Shown here one piece after another: positions 1 through 10,065 of a stretch of DNA of 64,000 nucleotides. The DNA is taken from positions 434,001 to 498,000 of the forward strand of contig NZ_FOCL01000005.1 of the NCBI RefSeq assembly GCF_900110105.1, in the 5' to 3' direction. Within the stretch, counting starts at the first letter, position 1. Each line of letters starts with the position of its first letter. The notes below the pieces were generated by a model. That model was not told where the DNA came from. It did no database searches and worked only from the letters and a program-made list of their open reading frames with translations. This DNA is from Mucilaginibacter gossypiicola. GTDB lineage: Bacteria > Bacteroidota > Bacteroidia > Sphingobacteriales > Sphingobacteriaceae. The position numbers and the translations under genes are program-made.

Positions 1-569
1 GATTCATTCCAACTCTGCTGTTTGGACTTAAGGTTGGCTTGGCCGGCTAAAATTCGCGACTTAACTAAAATGAAATTTATATTCTTTTAATGATTAATTA
101 ACCTTGGTCGTGTTGCTGATATGTGTAAAATAACCATAACAATGGTTGAGCTAATCAATCGTTTGCGTTGACAACAAAAAGATTTATCCAAAATCAATTA
201 TTTAGTTTTAGATAAATGACCTGAACATCAGTTCACTATTCAATTAGGTAACGTTTGATTTTAGCTTACGGTTGCCATTTACTAAACCAAACCATATCCG
301 CCAGGGATCTGGGTCCTGCTTGCAAATCCTTTAACATACAATATATATGATCAAAACCTTTACACTTCGCTATTCAAGAATCAGCATTTTGAATTTACAG
401 CTCTCCCGGGAGGCATTCGTCGTCATGGTTAACGATTAATTTTTCGTTCCCCAATAAATTTTAAGCGTTCATAATTCCACGCCAGAAACATACTCGTTTC
501 AGGCGACAGGATAGCTATGTCCTAAAAGTTCAAACCAGTTTAACAAAGCTTTATCAATAAAATTAATCA
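1..569. other. non-coding upstream region of the first SusC operon
   Basis: No credible coding sequence is seen on either strand in this AT-rich stretch. It precedes the 11-gene plus-strand locus and presumably holds its promoter. I could not find a clean TAnnTTTG -7 element; the nearest approximation, at about 247-255, has one extra base in the spacer. A leader RNA or operator could be present but none is recognisable. Confidence 0.5.
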
Positions 570-3554
570 ATGCGAATGAAAATGAACCGAATTAGTACAG
601 CCGTTATTTATATGGCCCTGCTATTACCTTTTGGTGTCGCCAGGGGATATGCAGTAACATATAAGGCTGCTGCTTTTAATTACCACACTTGTTTTTGGCA
701 GGATACTACTGATACAGCCAAAAAGAAGGCCGATACGTTAATATCAGTAAAAATACGCCGGGCTTTGGTAAAGGGCTTAAAGGATTCTCTTAATATGGAA
801 ATCTCCAAGCTTAGCCCCAACCTGTCGTTACAGCAAATGCTGAAAGGGAATATCCCCGGCTTATACGTTCAGGAAACTACCGGCGAACCGGGTACCGAAC
901 AAAGCATGATCATACGTGGTTTATCATCGCCCTTGTTCAGCAAAAATGATATTTACAACCAGCAGCCCGCTGTTTATTTGAATGGCATTCCGCTTATTCA
1001 GGAAAGTTCATTTGTTTATGATATTCAGAAATACAATTTTAACCGCATAGGGCCTGCTACCAACCTGCTTGCCGGTATTGATGCAAGCAACATCAACTCC
1101 ATAGAGGTTATTAAAGATCCGCTTGAGCTGGCCAAGCTGGGGCCCAATGCGGCAAACGGCGCTATCTGGATCACTACCAAGGTTGCTAAATCAGGTGTGA
1201 GGCAGTTAAATGTGAACAGCTATTTTGGTTTTGTACAGGCCAGTAGGGTAAATACCACCAATGCCGAGTACGAGAACCTGTTCCGCAAGCCCTTTTATCA
1301 GAAATATGCTACCGAAAGTGATTATCTGAACTATCCGGGTTATTTAAGGGACTCAACTAATACTGATTATTATGGGCCAGCAAGGTGGAATGACCTGTAT
1401 TATCAGAATACACCCATTCACTCGATTGACCTCGGTTTGACCGGCGGATCAGACCGGGCCAACTTCCGTTTCTTTGGCTCTGCTACCACTAATGCCGGTA
1501 ATGCCGATAATACCGCGCTGAACCGTTACACGGCGTCGTTCCAGATCAATATGCTGCCATTTAGCTGGCTAACCATTTCAAGTATGGTTAATGCCAACCG
1601 TATGGATCGCGACAGAAACCGTAACCTGCGCGACCGCTTTGCCGAAACCCGCTACATCCCCGACCTGTACAACCCGCTGCCTCCAAGTGCAACTACCTAC
1701 CAGGCTTTATTAAACGAGTACGATAAAAACATCGACAACAACAGAACAACCGTTGTTAACGGCTACCTGTCATTAGGTGTGGATCTGAAAAAAGTGAAAA
1801 TTCTCTCCAACCTGAGCTTTGATTATAACCAGGGTACAAGGGATGTATTTTATCCTTCAACCTTAATGGAGGGTAATAATTATGTATCTAATTATTTAGG
1901 CTATAACCAGCGTTTTAAGATCGACAACAGTATTAACTATACTAAGGAGCTGGGTAAAGATCACAAATTTGTTTTTGCAGCAGGCCAGTCATACCAAACC
2001 GACGTGCATAAATACAACTATGCCAACGCCTATAACGGCCCCAATGATTTCATCAAGATCAACGTTGTTCAGGGCAATACCGATTCGGCCAATTACCTGA
2101 AACCTGTTGCGTACCTGGTGTACCGTTATATTGATAAAGAGCAGGCCCGTTTATTTTCGGTTTATGGTTCGGCAAGGTATGCCTATAAAGACCTGTTATC
2201 ATTTACCGCCCTGGTACGTGATGATGCCTCTTCAAACGCGCAACCAGGCAGCCGCTGGTTTATATCGCCGGCTTTTAGCGGGCAATGGAACCTCAAAAAT
2301 CAATTCCTGAAAAACAGCAACCTGTTTGATGACCTCTCCTTTAATGCCTCATGGTCAAGAATAGGCAAACCTTTTACCGACGATAGGTTTGCTGCCGGTC
2401 CGCAATACCGTGTGGAGATAGGCTGGGACGCAGAGCCAACTATCCCGGGCTATAATGGCGTGGCCGCTGTATCAAGGCCATACACCAGTGGCTGGGTAGG
2501 CTATAATTTAAAATGGACCTATACCGATCAGTTAAATCTTGGCCTTAATACATCTTTATTACAAGGCCGCTTAAATGCATCGGCAACTTTCTACATCAAG
2601 GATGATAAGCGCATGCTGCTCAATATTCCTGTACCGCAGGAGTATGGCTACACCAGCAGTTATGCCAGCGGCATGGCTGTAAGAAACACCGGTGTTGAAT
2701 TAGGTTTGGCCGGAACCATCTTAAAATCATCGGCAGGTTTAAGCTGGACATCGGGCATCAACCTCAACTTTAACCGCAACAAATTAACCGCGTTGCCAAA
2801 CGGTCTTGATCAGTTGGTTATAGGCGATATGAAACTTAAGGTTGGCCAGCCAATTGATCAGTTCTTTATTTACCAAAATCAAGGCATTTATAATGCCGAC
2901 AGCGAAGTACCTGTTAACCCGGCCAACAGCAAACGCCTCTCTTTCGAGGGTACACCACTAAAGGCCGGCGATCCTAAATGGAAAGATGTGAACGGTGATT
3001 ATGTAATTGATGAAAACGATAAGGTGCTAAAAGGCAACGCTATGCCTAAGCTTACCGGAGGCTGGTCAAATGATTTTCACTACGGTAATTTCGACCTCAA
3101 TTTCAACATCATTTTTGCAGTTGGTCAAAAGGCCCTTAACCAGTCGGCTGCTTCACAGTATGATTTTATTAACCGCGAATCCGGTAATGACATCAACTCT
3201 ATCAAAGAAATTTTTTCGTGGCAGCAAAACCCCAAAGCAATTCAATATCCCATATACAACCCATGGAGCAGTGTGGTGCCTTATCGTTTAGATCAGGACT
3301 TGTTTCTGGAAAATGCCTCATACGCCAAGTTGAGGACAGTATCAGTAGGATATGACCTTACCAGGGCCGGTTTTATTAAAAAAATGAAATCGTCCATAAA
3401 AAGGGCCTACATCTATGTAACCGCCAATAACCTGGTAACGGTCACCTCATTTACAGGTAGCGACCCCGAACTGATTGATTATAACGGCATATACAACGGT
3501 TATGGCATGGCCATTCCGCGTACCTATATCCTGGGCATTAAGTTGGATTTATAG
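570..3554 (+). CDS. SusC/RagA-family TonB-dependent outer membrane receptor (no carboxypeptidase-like N-domain)
   Basis: Outer-membrane barrel that would import oligomers in an energy-dependent way with its SusD partner, encoded immediately downstream. It has a signal peptide (about residues 1-28), a linker, then a SusC-type plug around residues 80-205 that contains SLQQMLKGNIPGL and the SIEVIKDPLELAKLGPNAAN segment. The barrel fills the rest and includes the WKDVNGDYVIDENDKV calcium-loop-like motif typical of SusC. At 994 aa it is slightly short. The usual N-terminal CarboxypepD_reg-like domain, present in the second SusC of this locus, is absent and replaced by about 45 residues of low-similarity sequence. 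Three in-frame ATGs lie at 570, 576 and 582; the first was kept. The family call is firm; the substrate is unknown. Confidence 0.93.
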   Translation: MRMKMNRISTAVIYMALLLPFGVARGYAVTYKAAAFNYHTCFWQDTTDTAKKKADTLISVKIRRALVKGLKDSLNMEISKLSPNLSLQQMLKGNIPGLYVQETTGEPGTEQSMIIRGLSSPLFSKNDIYNQQPAVYLNGIPLIQESSFVYDIQKYNFNRIGPATNLLAGIDASNINSIEVIKDPLELAKLGPNAANGAIWITTKVAKSGVRQLNVNSYFGFVQASRVNTTNAEYENLFRKPFYQKYATESDYLNYPGYLRDSTNTDYYGPARWNDLYYQNTPIHSIDLGLTGGSDRANFRFFGSATTNAGNADNTALNRYTASFQINMLPFSWLTISSMVNANRMDRDRNRNLRDRFAETRYIPDLYNPLPPSATTYQALLNEYDKNIDNNRTTVVNGYLSLGVDLKKVKILSNLSFDYNQGTRDVFYPSTLMEGNNYVSNYLGYNQRFKIDNSINYTKELGKDHKFVFAAGQSYQTDVHKYNYANAYNGPNDFIKINVVQGNTDSANYLKPVAYLVYRYIDKEQARLFSVYGSARYAYKDLLSFTALVRDDASSNAQPGSRWFISPAFSGQWNLKNQFLKNSNLFDDLSFNASWSRIGKPFTDDRFAAGPQYRVEIGWDAEPTIPGYNGVAAVSRPYTSGWVGYNLKWTYTDQLNLGLNTSLLQGRLNASATFYIKDDKRMLLNIPVPQEYGYTSSYASGMAVRNTGVELGLAGTILKSSAGLSWTSGINLNFNRNKLTALPNGLDQLVIGDMKLKVGQPIDQFFIYQNQGIYNADSEVPVNPANSKRLSFEGTPLKAGDPKWKDVNGDYVIDENDKVLKGNAMPKLTGGWSNDFHYGNFDLNFNIIFAVGQKALNQSAASQYDFINRESGNDINSIKEIFSWQQNPKAIQYPIYNPWSSVVPYRLDQDLFLENASYAKLRTVSVGYDLTRAGFIKKMKSSIKRAYIYVTANNLVTVTSFTGSDPELIDYNGIYNGYGMAIPRTYILGIKLDL

Positions 3555-3579
3555 TATTAACAAATAAAAATTATTGAAT

Positions 3580-5127
3580 ATGATATCTTTTATAAACAGA
3601 CACATTAGTGCAAACAAAACAATCGGCATGTTACTGCTGGTTGCTGCCCTGTGCCTGAATGTATCATGCAAAAAGTCGCTTGATGTTGATTCAACCCGGC
3701 TTGCAAAAGAAGACGGGCACTGGACAAGCCTGCAGGACACCCGCTCGGGACTGATGGCTACTTATGGTTTAATGCGTGCCGCCCTTGCCGATAACAATGC
3801 ACACTGGCTGTGGGGCGAGTTCAGGCAGGGGGATTTTGCGGCAACCAACCGGTCGGACCTGAAAGCCATTGTTAACGGCGACCTGAATGCATCTTTCCCG
3901 CTGTTACAGGATATTACCAGCTGGCGTGCCTTTTACGCGGTGATAAACAACGCCAGCTTACTGATAGAACGCGCTCCCGAGGTGCTGGCTGTTGATAAGC
4001 GTTATACTGAAGTTAACTACAAGGTTGATGTGGCACAGGCCCGTGCGCTGAGGGCTTTCGCCTATTTTTATATGGTGAGGATCTGGGGCGATGTGCCGCT
4101 GATCACCTCATCGCATGATGACGGCAGTTTTCAGGCTAAGGCCCGTACTGATCAGGCTAAGGTACTGGTTTATGCCGAATCCGAACTGGTGGCCGCTGCA
4201 AAGGATCTACCATATGTATACGGTGCTGAAGGAAACGACCTGCTGCCGGGTTTATACTATGGCTATGATGCCGACCGCTGGAGAGGGGCGTTGTTCACGA
4301 AAATTTCGGCCTATGCAGTTTTGGCGCACATTGCCGCATGGCAGTCGCACTACATTGATGCAGCTGTGTATACAGATTTCATCATGAAAAACTACGCCAA
4401 AGCCAACATAGCCTATTCAACTATTACAGAGCTTACCAGCTCGGACGGGATTTTTAACGGGGCATCAAACAACCAGATCATTTGCTTTGGCTTTAATGAC
4501 CTGTATGGCGAATCGACCACTAACGGTCATATTGAGCAGCTGGTATTGGCCGCGCCGCTCATCACCAAGCAAACGCCCGATCTGTATGTGCCAAAAGATA
4601 CCATTGCCAGCGCTTTTACCGATCCTAACGACCAGCGCTTTGGTCTGGATACTATTTCGGGCCTGTCACGAACCAATTATTTTGTGAACTACAGCGGCGA
4701 AACACCGGTGTTCAGCAAGATCAAGGTGTTAAGAGGCGGCTCAACTAACGGCAATTTTGCGGTTTATAGTTCCAATATCATTTTCACCCGCCTGGAAGAA
4801 CTGGCCTTACTGCGTGCCGAATCCCTTGCTGTTTTAGGCCAGCGACAGGATGCCATAAGCCTCTTAAACGTGATCCGGAAAAGCAGGGGAGTAGCTACTT
4901 TTTCAGATGGGCCCGATAAAGATCTCATTAAAGAAATATTTGATGAACGGCGCCGCGAGCTCATGGGCGAAGCCTGGAGATGGTACGATCAGGTACGCTA
5001 CAACAAGATAAAAGGCAACAACACCGCATTTAATGACCTGATAAATAGAAAAGGGATTTACTGGCCTATAGCCACGGATGTGCTTAATGCCAATAACCAG
5101 CTTACGCAAAACAGTTACTGGAAATAG
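3580..5127 (+). CDS. SusD/RagB-family surface lipoprotein
   Basis: Surface-exposed nutrient-binding lipoprotein that caps the preceding SusC barrel. The signal peptide ends at a lipobox with Cys30 followed by KK. The SusD-typical TPR helices are visible (AQARALRAFAYFYMVRIWGDVPL, quoted as two overlapping parts AQARALRAFAYF and YMVRIWGDVPL), as is the C-terminal ERRRELMGEAWRWYDQVRY block. The gene starts 25 bp after the SusC stop. I chose ATG at 3580 rather than an in-frame TTG at 3574, because the ATG gives a normal signal peptide. At 515 aa the length is normal for the family. The ligand cannot be predicted; co-location with an M60 peptidase suggests glycopeptide. Confidence 0.93.
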   Translation: MISFINRHISANKTIGMLLLVAALCLNVSCKKSLDVDSTRLAKEDGHWTSLQDTRSGLMATYGLMRAALADNNAHWLWGEFRQGDFAATNRSDLKAIVNGDLNASFPLLQDITSWRAFYAVINNASLLIERAPEVLAVDKRYTEVNYKVDVAQARALRAFAYFYMVRIWGDVPLITSSHDDGSFQAKARTDQAKVLVYAESELVAAAKDLPYVYGAEGNDLLPGLYYGYDADRWRGALFTKISAYAVLAHIAAWQSHYIDAAVYTDFIMKNYAKANIAYSTITELTSSDGIFNGASNNQIICFGFNDLYGESTTNGHIEQLVLAAPLITKQTPDLYVPKDTIASAFTDPNDQRFGLDTISGLSRTNYFVNYSGETPVFSKIKVLRGGSTNGNFAVYSSNIIFTRLEELALLRAESLAVLGQRQDAISLLNVIRKSRGVATFSDGPDKDLIKEIFDERRRELMGEAWRWYDQVRYNKIKGNNTAFNDLINRKGIYWPIATDVLNANNQLTQNSYWK

Positions 5128-5179
5128 GCCCGAAGCTCATAGCCCATTGTCAAAAATTTATGCTTAAACACATATAGAG

Positions 5180-5854
5180 ATGAGAAATAAAAATATTGTT
5201 TTCTTCCGCACGCTGATGGTATTGCTGCTTGGCACCACGCTCTTTGCCTGTAAGAAAACCGACAAAACCTATTACGATTATCAAAATACCTTAAAGGAGT
5301 TTAATGGTAACGCGCTTGACTATCTGCAGGCCCAGCCCGGCGTTTATGATTCGCTGCTGATAGTGCTTAACAGGCTGCCTGCCCTTAAAGATTCATTACA
5401 GCATCAAAACATAACCCTGTTTGCTGTAACCAATAAAAGCTTCCAGATCTCGGTAGAGAGCCTGAATGAGGTACGGAGAAAAACCAACAAAGCCCCCATT
5501 TATTTGGCCAATGCCGATCTGGCACAGCTGGATACTATGCTGTGTAAATACATCATCCCCGGCAAGCTCACCACTGCCGATTTTGAAAGCTATTCGGACG
5601 GTTTGCAGATCAAAAGCCTCAAATATGGCTACCACATGCATGTGGCCTATACCAAGGCAAATGCTTCGGGTTTTAATGGTGGCGGGCCGGGCATCATCAC
5701 TTTTACCGATCCTAAAAACTCAATTTTCGTGAGGTATTGGCAAAGTACGCCAACCAACGCGGTAAACATAAAAACCAACAATGCCACGGTGAATGTTATC
5801 GCGCCCGGTCATGATTTTGGTTTCGGCGATTTTGTAACAAGGATTAATCACTAA
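5180..5854 (+). CDS. FAS1 (fasciclin-like) domain lipoprotein, copy 1
   Basis: Small lipoprotein (224 aa) with lipobox Cys24 followed by KK. A FAS1-like fold follows from about residue 40: DYLQAQPGVYDSLLIVLNR opens the domain and NITLFAVTNKSF matches the FAS1 H1-type strand (normally FaPtn.AF). FAS1 domains mediate adhesion or ligand binding. It lies 52 bp after SusD, in the same operon. Its N-terminal half aligns by eye with the second FAS1 lipoprotein at 11609 (YYDY/YYYD, then DYL.A.P...DSL), so the two are paralogues created with the duplicated SusC/D block. It probably belongs to the surface complex; the ligand is unknown. Confidence 0.8.
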   Translation: MRNKNIVFFRTLMVLLLGTTLFACKKTDKTYYDYQNTLKEFNGNALDYLQAQPGVYDSLLIVLNRLPALKDSLQHQNITLFAVTNKSFQISVESLNEVRRKTNKAPIYLANADLAQLDTMLCKYIIPGKLTTADFESYSDGLQIKSLKYGYHMHVAYTKANASGFNGGGPGIITFTDPKNSIFVRYWQSTPTNAVNIKTNNATVNVIAPGHDFGFGDFVTRINH

Positions 5855-5864
5855 AGCTAAAACA

Positions 5865-6896
5865 ATGAAACATACATACAAATTAACAGCATTTAGCATT
5901 CTTTTAGCGGCGCTGATAGTATCGGTTGGTATTAGCGGCTGTTTGAAAAACCTGCCCGACGACCGCGAGTCAATCGCCACCAATACGCAGTTTACCCAAA
6001 CAGTATACAGCCCCGTTTTAGGCCGCAATACTTTGTTTGACAATAACTTTTCTGTTGGTAACTCGTCGCAGCCCTTAACTTTCAAGATCATTAATATGCG
6101 TAACCGCGACGGCTCAGCCGCCCCGGAGCTAACGCAGCTTTTCCCGGTGCAGGTTTGGACATCGCCTTACCTGGGCGATGAAAAATCAATTGCCGAAATA
6201 GAGGCCAAACGCAAAATTGAAAACCATGCTTTATTTGAAGTAAGGGAGCATGCAGGCCAGTTTTTGATGTGGGCGGCGGCACGGTCAACCTTTGTAAAAA
6301 CCCAGCCCGATTCTGGCTATGTGTTTGATGTGGAAATGTCAAACAGTGGCGGCCGCAGGTATTTCCGTGATTTTAAACTGATGCCTTTAAAGGAGCGTGA
6401 GTTTGAGCCATCAACGCTAAATGCTGTCACAGGCCTATCGCAACATACCGGCCTGTCATCATCAGATGTAGAAAACATAATAGGTGCCAAAACCAATAAG
6501 TTTTTGAGCGGCGATGATATTGAGGTGCAGTTTCACAAAGTAGGAGATGGTAATTCGCTCAAATTCAAATTTGTTGATTCGCTGTATAACCCTATTGATC
6601 CGGCCCAGTTTAATCTCACCAAATGGGACAAGCTTGTACACGGTTTTAATATGGAGAAAACCAACCAGTATGTAAAGTACACCGTGGCTTATCCAGTTCC
6701 ATTAATTGTTTATCAAACAGCTTACACCAATACCTCGGGCGACAAGGCCCACGTAGTTTTTAGCTACGACAGACAGGCCTATGGCAATATCCGGAGTGTG
6801 AGCAATCTCAAGCTCGATTTTGCCATCTACGAGAAAGGCGATTGGGAGATCACCTTCTGGTTCAGGAACGAGAGCCCCAAGTTTATTAACGATTAA
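5865..6896 (+). CDS. DUF5007-like lipoprotein of SusCD locus
   Basis: Lipoprotein of 343 aa with signal peptide and lipobox SGC (Cys26). The mature part is beta-rich with no catalytic motif I can name. By size, operon position after a FAS1 lipoprotein, and recalled family layout it resembles the DUF5007 proteins of Sphingobacteriaceae SusCD loci; that assignment is from memory and unverified. It starts 10 bp after the FAS1 gene and 33 bp before the next SusC, so it sits between the two SusC/D blocks. The likely role is as an accessory surface glycan- or glycoprotein-binding subunit (inference). Confidence 0.6.
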   Translation: MKHTYKLTAFSILLAALIVSVGISGCLKNLPDDRESIATNTQFTQTVYSPVLGRNTLFDNNFSVGNSSQPLTFKIINMRNRDGSAAPELTQLFPVQVWTSPYLGDEKSIAEIEAKRKIENHALFEVREHAGQFLMWAAARSTFVKTQPDSGYVFDVEMSNSGGRRYFRDFKLMPLKEREFEPSTLNAVTGLSQHTGLSSSDVENIIGAKTNKFLSGDDIEVQFHKVGDGNSLKFKFVDSLYNPIDPAQFNLTKWDKLVHGFNMEKTNQYVKYTVAYPVPLIVYQTAYTNTSGDKAHVVFSYDRQAYGNIRSVSNLKLDFAIYEKGDWEITFWFRNESPKFIND

Positions 6897-6929
6897 CAGA
6901 ATAGGATTTAAAATTATATAAGATCTGAT

Positions 6930-9900
6930 ATGAGATATTCAGCTATACTATTTTCTTTGATTGCGCTGCTCAGTTTCTGTCATCCGGCAGGGGCCCAGCA
7001 AAAGAAAATTACGGTTTCGGGTACCGTTATTGATGCCAAGGAAAAAAAGCCGCTGCCCGGTGTACTGGTGCGCTCGGGCAAACCATCCATAGTACTTGGC
7101 CAAACCGATATTAAAGGAAATTTTACCGTAAAGGCAGATGACGACGCCGAGCTTACCTTTAACTTCATCGGCTTTAAAAGTATTACCCGCAAGGTAACCG
7201 GCCCGGTCATGAACATTGTAATGGCCGAAGAAGTGAACGCCCTTAAAGAAACGGTGATCATCGGTTATTCGAAAAAAACCAAGGAGGTTTCAACCGGTTC
7301 AAGCGTTGTTATTACAGCCAAAGATATCCAGGATGCCCCGGTAGCCAACGTGCTTGAACTGATACAGGGTAAAGTGGCCGGTTTAAATATCCAGAACAAT
7401 AATGGTACGCCCGGTATGGCAGGGTCTATCAATATCCGTGGTATTTCAAACGTGAACGTATCCGGCTCGGGTTTCTTAACACCAACATCTCCTTTGTTTG
7501 TGGTTGATGGTTTTCCGGTCGATGACAACTCCAATTACAGCTACGGTTTTGACCAGGCCAGCCCGGGTTTAAGCCCTATATCACTTATCCCCACCGAGGA
7601 TATCCAGAGCATCGAGATTTTGAAAGATGCGCAGGCTACCTCATTGTACGGTTCGCGTGGTGCATATGGTGTTATCCTCATCACTACTAAAAGGGGGAAC
7701 TCAAAAGTGCCTATCATTAAATACACCGCCAACTTTACCCTTGCACAGCCACCGGCTTTGCGCAAAGTAATTGGTGGTAAAGGCGAGCGACTGATGCGTA
7801 TTGATGAGATCCTGCAAAACGATACCAATTATTACCACGCATTAAATACGATTAACAGCACCCCCTTCCTGTCGGATAGTTTAAATGCTTATTATAATAA
7901 CTCAACCAACTGGCAGGCTAAGTATTTCAGGAGCACCTTTAACCAAACCCATAACGTTGAAATTTCGGGCGGCGAAAACAAGTTCAATTACAAGGTTAAC
8001 ACCGGTTACTTTAGCCAGAAAGGGATTGTTGAAAATACAGACTTTACCCGCTATAACCTGAACATGAACACCCTGTACCAGCCAAACGACAGGTTTAAAT
8101 TATCGGCCGCTATCAATAATCAGTTGGCTTATAACAGCACGGGTGGTGGTAACAGTCTGACACAAACAGGTGTGGCCAGCAGCGGTGCTTCATCTTCATT
8201 ATTGCCTGCTCCCTCACTGTTTACGGCCAGCAGCGGTTTATTGAATACCCTTAGCACACAAAATGATAATAAAACGGTAAATATTACCGCCAATCTTGAC
8301 CTGGATGTGTTGATTTTTAAAGGGTTGCGTGCTACCAACTCCTTCAGCTTTAATTACTTTAGTCAGGGCACCGAAAAATTGACCCCGGCCGCATTAAATG
8401 GCGACTTTAATCAGCTTTATAATTACTTCGACCGGAAAAATACTTTATATAACCGTACCGGCCTGGCTTATGATAAGTCATTTGCCAATAAGCACAACTT
8501 CAGGCTTAATGTTTTTGGCGAGTTAAACAGCACCAATTTCAGGGCCGACGTTATCCAGCAAAGCGGTACACCTAACGATCAGATATTGGGTCCACTGGGT
8601 TACGACTGGAGTAAATCACTTGGCGGTACGCTGAATAACCTGTCGGACCTGAAAACGGCCTCACTTGCGGCGGCGTTCTCCTACAACTACAAGCAGATCT
8701 ATGTACTTGATCTGTCGTACCGTATGGATGGTTCATCAACTAACGGGCCGGATGCTGGTTACTCCAAAAACCCTTCGGTAGGTGTACGCTGGAATTTCAA
8801 CAAAGAAAAATTCATGCAGTCGTTCAACTGGCTCGACTATAGTTCATTGCGTTTTAGCTACGGTAAAAACATAGTGCCTACCGGCTCGGTGTATGACGTG
8901 TATGGCCGTTACGTTGCCGGTGGTAACTACAACCAGGACCCTACCGTTAATTTAGATTATGGCGTTATCCCCAACACAGGTTTAACACCCACCACTACTA
9001 CGCAGCTTAACGGTGGTTTTGATGCCGGTTTCCTGAACGGAAAATTTTCCGTTACCATGGATGCTTACTATAAACAGGTTGATAACATGCTGCGCATGAA
9101 AGATATCGCCAATATCAATGCCTTCAGCCAGGTAAGCACCAACGAAATGAGCGTGGTTAACTACGGCTATGAGTTAACCTTAACCGCTCGTCCTTTGCCA
9201 ACTGATAGCAAACTGTCATGGCAGCTATCGGTAAATGCAGCCTTTAATAAGGATGTAATGGTTCACCTGCCCGATAACGTGAGCCAGTTACTGGTGGTTG
9301 ATCCAACTACCGGTCAGAATATCCTGTACCGTTTGGGCCGTAACAGCCTTTCAAACGTATTGCTGAACACCAAGGGCGTTTATTCAAGCAATTCGGCCGT
9401 GCCGGTTGACCCATTGACCGGTTTAAGATACCGTACCGGCGGCCTGGTTTATACCTACTTTAAACAAGGTGATCCCGCCTGGACAGATGTTAACGGCGAT
9501 TACGTGTTAGATGCCAATGATTATGTGGCGGTTGGTAACTCACAGCCATTGGTTACCGGTGGTTTTACCTCATCTATGCAGTATGGGCCATTCTCGCTAA
9601 GTATTAACGGTTCATTTACGGCTATCAGGGATGTGTTGAACAATGACCTTGCTTCACGTTTCCAGAGTTTTGCTAATCCTACCGCACAAACAGGTTTAGT
9701 GCCGCTTGAAGCTTATAACTACTGGAAAACATCGGGTAATAATGCAACCTATCCTAACCCTTACGATTATACCAGGGCGGGTAAAGTATCACCTTTCCGT
9801 TATGACCAAACCTTGTTTCAGGAAGATGGCTCATACCTGAAAATTAATCAGGTCACCTTCTTCTACAACTTTAAGAAAGCAATGATCAAACGGTGGAATA

Positions 9901-10058
9901 TTTCATCGGCGCGCATTTATGTTACCGCTTATAACGTGCACACCTTCAGTAACTATTCAGGTGCAAACCCCGAAAACGTGACTGACCTGGGCAGGGATAT
10001 CTCGGGCGGTTATCCTACCCCGCGCTCATACACATTAGGCCTCCAGGTTCAATTTTAA
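6930..10058 (+). CDS. SusC/RagA-family TonB-dependent receptor with CarboxypepD_reg-like domain
   Basis: Second SusC of the locus, 1042 aa. A signal peptide ends near GAQQ (about residue 23). A CarboxypepD_reg-like domain spans about residues 25-110 (VSGTVIDAKEKKPLPGVLV and then GNFTVKADDDAELTFNFIGF). A short TonB-box region with VIIGYSKKTKEVSTGS follows, then the plug (about 130-260) with NIRGISNVN and SIEILKDAQATSLYGSRGA. The remainder is barrel and contains WTDVNGDYVLDANDY. It lies 33 bp after the DUF5007-like gene and 7 bp before its SusD. It should form a separate uptake complex from the first pair, giving the locus two importers. Confidence 0.95.
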   Translation: MRYSAILFSLIALLSFCHPAGAQQKKITVSGTVIDAKEKKPLPGVLVRSGKPSIVLGQTDIKGNFTVKADDDAELTFNFIGFKSITRKVTGPVMNIVMAEEVNALKETVIIGYSKKTKEVSTGSSVVITAKDIQDAPVANVLELIQGKVAGLNIQNNNGTPGMAGSINIRGISNVNVSGSGFLTPTSPLFVVDGFPVDDNSNYSYGFDQASPGLSPISLIPTEDIQSIEILKDAQATSLYGSRGAYGVILITTKRGNSKVPIIKYTANFTLAQPPALRKVIGGKGERLMRIDEILQNDTNYYHALNTINSTPFLSDSLNAYYNNSTNWQAKYFRSTFNQTHNVEISGGENKFNYKVNTGYFSQKGIVENTDFTRYNLNMNTLYQPNDRFKLSAAINNQLAYNSTGGGNSLTQTGVASSGASSSLLPAPSLFTASSGLLNTLSTQNDNKTVNITANLDLDVLIFKGLRATNSFSFNYFSQGTEKLTPAALNGDFNQLYNYFDRKNTLYNRTGLAYDKSFANKHNFRLNVFGELNSTNFRADVIQQSGTPNDQILGPLGYDWSKSLGGTLNNLSDLKTASLAAAFSYNYKQIYVLDLSYRMDGSSTNGPDAGYSKNPSVGVRWNFNKEKFMQSFNWLDYSSLRFSYGKNIVPTGSVYDVYGRYVAGGNYNQDPTVNLDYGVIPNTGLTPTTTTQLNGGFDAGFLNGKFSVTMDAYYKQVDNMLRMKDIANINAFSQVSTNEMSVVNYGYELTLTARPLPTDSKLSWQLSVNAAFNKDVMVHLPDNVSQLLVVDPTTGQNILYRLGRNSLSNVLLNTKGVYSSNSAVPVDPLTGLRYRTGGLVYTYFKQGDPAWTDVNGDYVLDANDYVAVGNSQPLVTGGFTSSMQYGPFSLSINGSFTAIRDVLNNDLASRFQSFANPTAQTGLVPLEAYNYWKTSGNNATYPNPYDYTRAGKVSPFRYDQTLFQEDGSYLKINQVTFFYNFKKAMIKRWNISSARIYVTAYNVHTFSNYSGANPENVTDLGRDISGGYPTPRSYTLGLQVQF

Positions 10059-10065
10059 TTATAAA

